This document shows positions 63,441 through 64,000 of a DNA stretch of 64,000 nt, in pieces. The translations under genes were made by a program, and so were the position numbers. Below the pieces are notes generated by a model that saw only the letters and a program-made list of their open reading frames with translations, was not told the DNA's origin and did not search any database. The stretch covers positions 1 to 64,000 of the forward strand of contig NZ_PCNZ01000008.1 of the NCBI RefSeq assembly GCF_002975175.1, given 5' to 3'. Each line of letters begins with the position of its first letter. Position 1 is the first letter of the stretch. The DNA comes from Bacillus sp. MYb209 (lineage in GTDB: Bacteria; Bacillota; Bacilli; Bacillales; Bacillaceae_G).

Positions 63441-64000
63441 TTATTTTTCATTTGATATTTTCTTGATTTCTTTATAAATTCGTTCAAAATTCTTTTTATC
63501 ATGACGCGCATAATATTTTTTAGACTTAATGAGGTACTTAGGTTTATATTTAAAATCTTTTTGAACATACTCATTAATATATTTTATTACTTCATCTTTT
63601 GTATATGCTATATCTCCAACTAACTCCCTGCTCAAATCTACATAAGATCCTCTATGTTTCAAATAATCATTGATATCAAAATGATAGAAAATCGATGGTT
63701 TTTTCAAGTAATTAAAATCAAACACAACACTTGAATAATCTGTAATCATTAAGGAACTACTTTGCATCAATTCTTTTACGCTTTCTTCGCCTAATTTAAC
63801 AATTTGTATTCTCTTATATAAAGATGAAAATTCATCTTTATATTTTTTTTGTATTTCGATATGTGGAAAGAATTTTAATACTAAATCATTTTCCTCTAAT
63901 AGATTATGCAACCTCTTATCTTTTAATAATTGACTATAATGCACATAAAAATCTGATGCTAAAAATTCTTTTTTTGAATCAATAATCCAATCTCTCCATG
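63441..64000 (-). CDS. CDP-glycerol glycerophosphotransferase family protein, N-terminus cut by window edge
   Basis: The frame stays open to the window edge (upstream residues read WRDWIIDSKKEFLASDFY). The C-terminal part has MITDYSSVVFDFNYLKKPSI, the donor-binding motif of the TagB/TagF family, and ends in basic residues. Family members add glycerol phosphate or ribitol phosphate to teichoic acid. The GTG at 63944 is internal, not the start. The next gene follows after 22 bp. Confidence 0.87.
   Translation of the reverse strand, partial: WRDWIIDSKKEFLASDFYVHYSQLLKDKRLHNLLEENDLVLKFFPHIEIQKKYKDEFSSLYKRIQIVKLGEESVKELMQSSSLMITDYSSVVFDFNYLKKPSIFYHFDINDYLKHRGSYVDLSRELVGDIAYTKDEVIKYINEYVQKDFKYKPKYLIKSKKYYARHDKKNFERIYKEIKKISNEK

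Noticed and set aside
1-64000. CRISPR arrays, tRNA, rRNA, prophage
   Set aside because: No regular spacer-repeat pattern, no tRNA-like cloverleaf near the gaps and no phage structural genes were seen.

Overview
The window looks like the chromosome of a Bacillus cereus group bacterium. It is AT-rich, uses strong AAGGAGG-type ribosome binding sites with frequent TTG/GTG starts, and carries a class D sortase next to an LPNTA-anchored protein as in the B. anthracis srtC/basI pair. It also holds fabZ and orthologues of the B. subtilis eps genes. Almost every gene is on the minus strand, so operons read from high to low coordinates. No tRNA, rRNA, CRISPR array or phage was seen. The chemical structures of the polymers cannot be read from sequence.

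Region 1 (1-6480): the start of an efflux adaptor gene (partial), then a five-gene unit of response regulator, histidine kinase, unknown membrane protein, substrate-binding lipoprotein and organophosphate/phosphate antiporter. It looks like a sensing-and-uptake system for a phosphorylated compound.

Region 2 (6480-11530): envelope genes. These are galE, an SGNH hydrolase broken by an in-frame stop, an LCP phosphotransferase, and sortase C with its LPNTA substrate BasI. An internally deleted IS3-family element follows.

Region 3 (11600-25700): a complete Wzx/Wzy capsule or exopolysaccharide operon. It has Wzz, BY-kinase, PHP-type phosphatase, an EAR-type antitermination RNA followed directly by a strong terminator, galU, priming sugar transferase, UDP-glucose dehydrogenase, an ALG14/ALG13-like split transferase, glycosyltransferases, an asparagine-synthetase-like protein whose nucleophile Cys is Pro, a flippase and a polymerase. 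Three Spo0A-box-like heptamers lie upstream of its likely promoter.

Region 4 (25970-34600): fabZ, then a seven-gene lasso peptide cluster of the paeninodin type. It includes a 43-residue precursor gene at 32518-32649 that is easily missed. Predicted core: a 9-residue ring (Ala1 to Asp9) and a 15-residue acidic tail ending in Ser, with an HPr-kinase-like protein and a nucleotidyltransferase available to modify the tail. An intrinsic terminator separates the precursor from the modification genes.

Region 5 (35640-60700): a second, longer exopolysaccharide operon built like B. subtilis eps: epsA, epsB, a second EAR RNA, epsC, epsD, epsF, an EpsG-type polymerase, many glycosyltransferases, pyruvyl and acyl transferases, a GH88/105-like hydrolase, a flippase, then epsL, epsM, epsN. 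Upstream lie a second galU copy, another glycosyltransferase and the end of a CDP-glycerol glycerophosphotransferase-like gene (61100-64000).

The window is thus a large surface-polymer region: two Wzy-type pathways sharing nucleotide-sugar supply (GalU, Ugd, GalE), an LCP enzyme that could attach polymer to the wall, a sortase system, and a lasso peptide cluster between the two operons.
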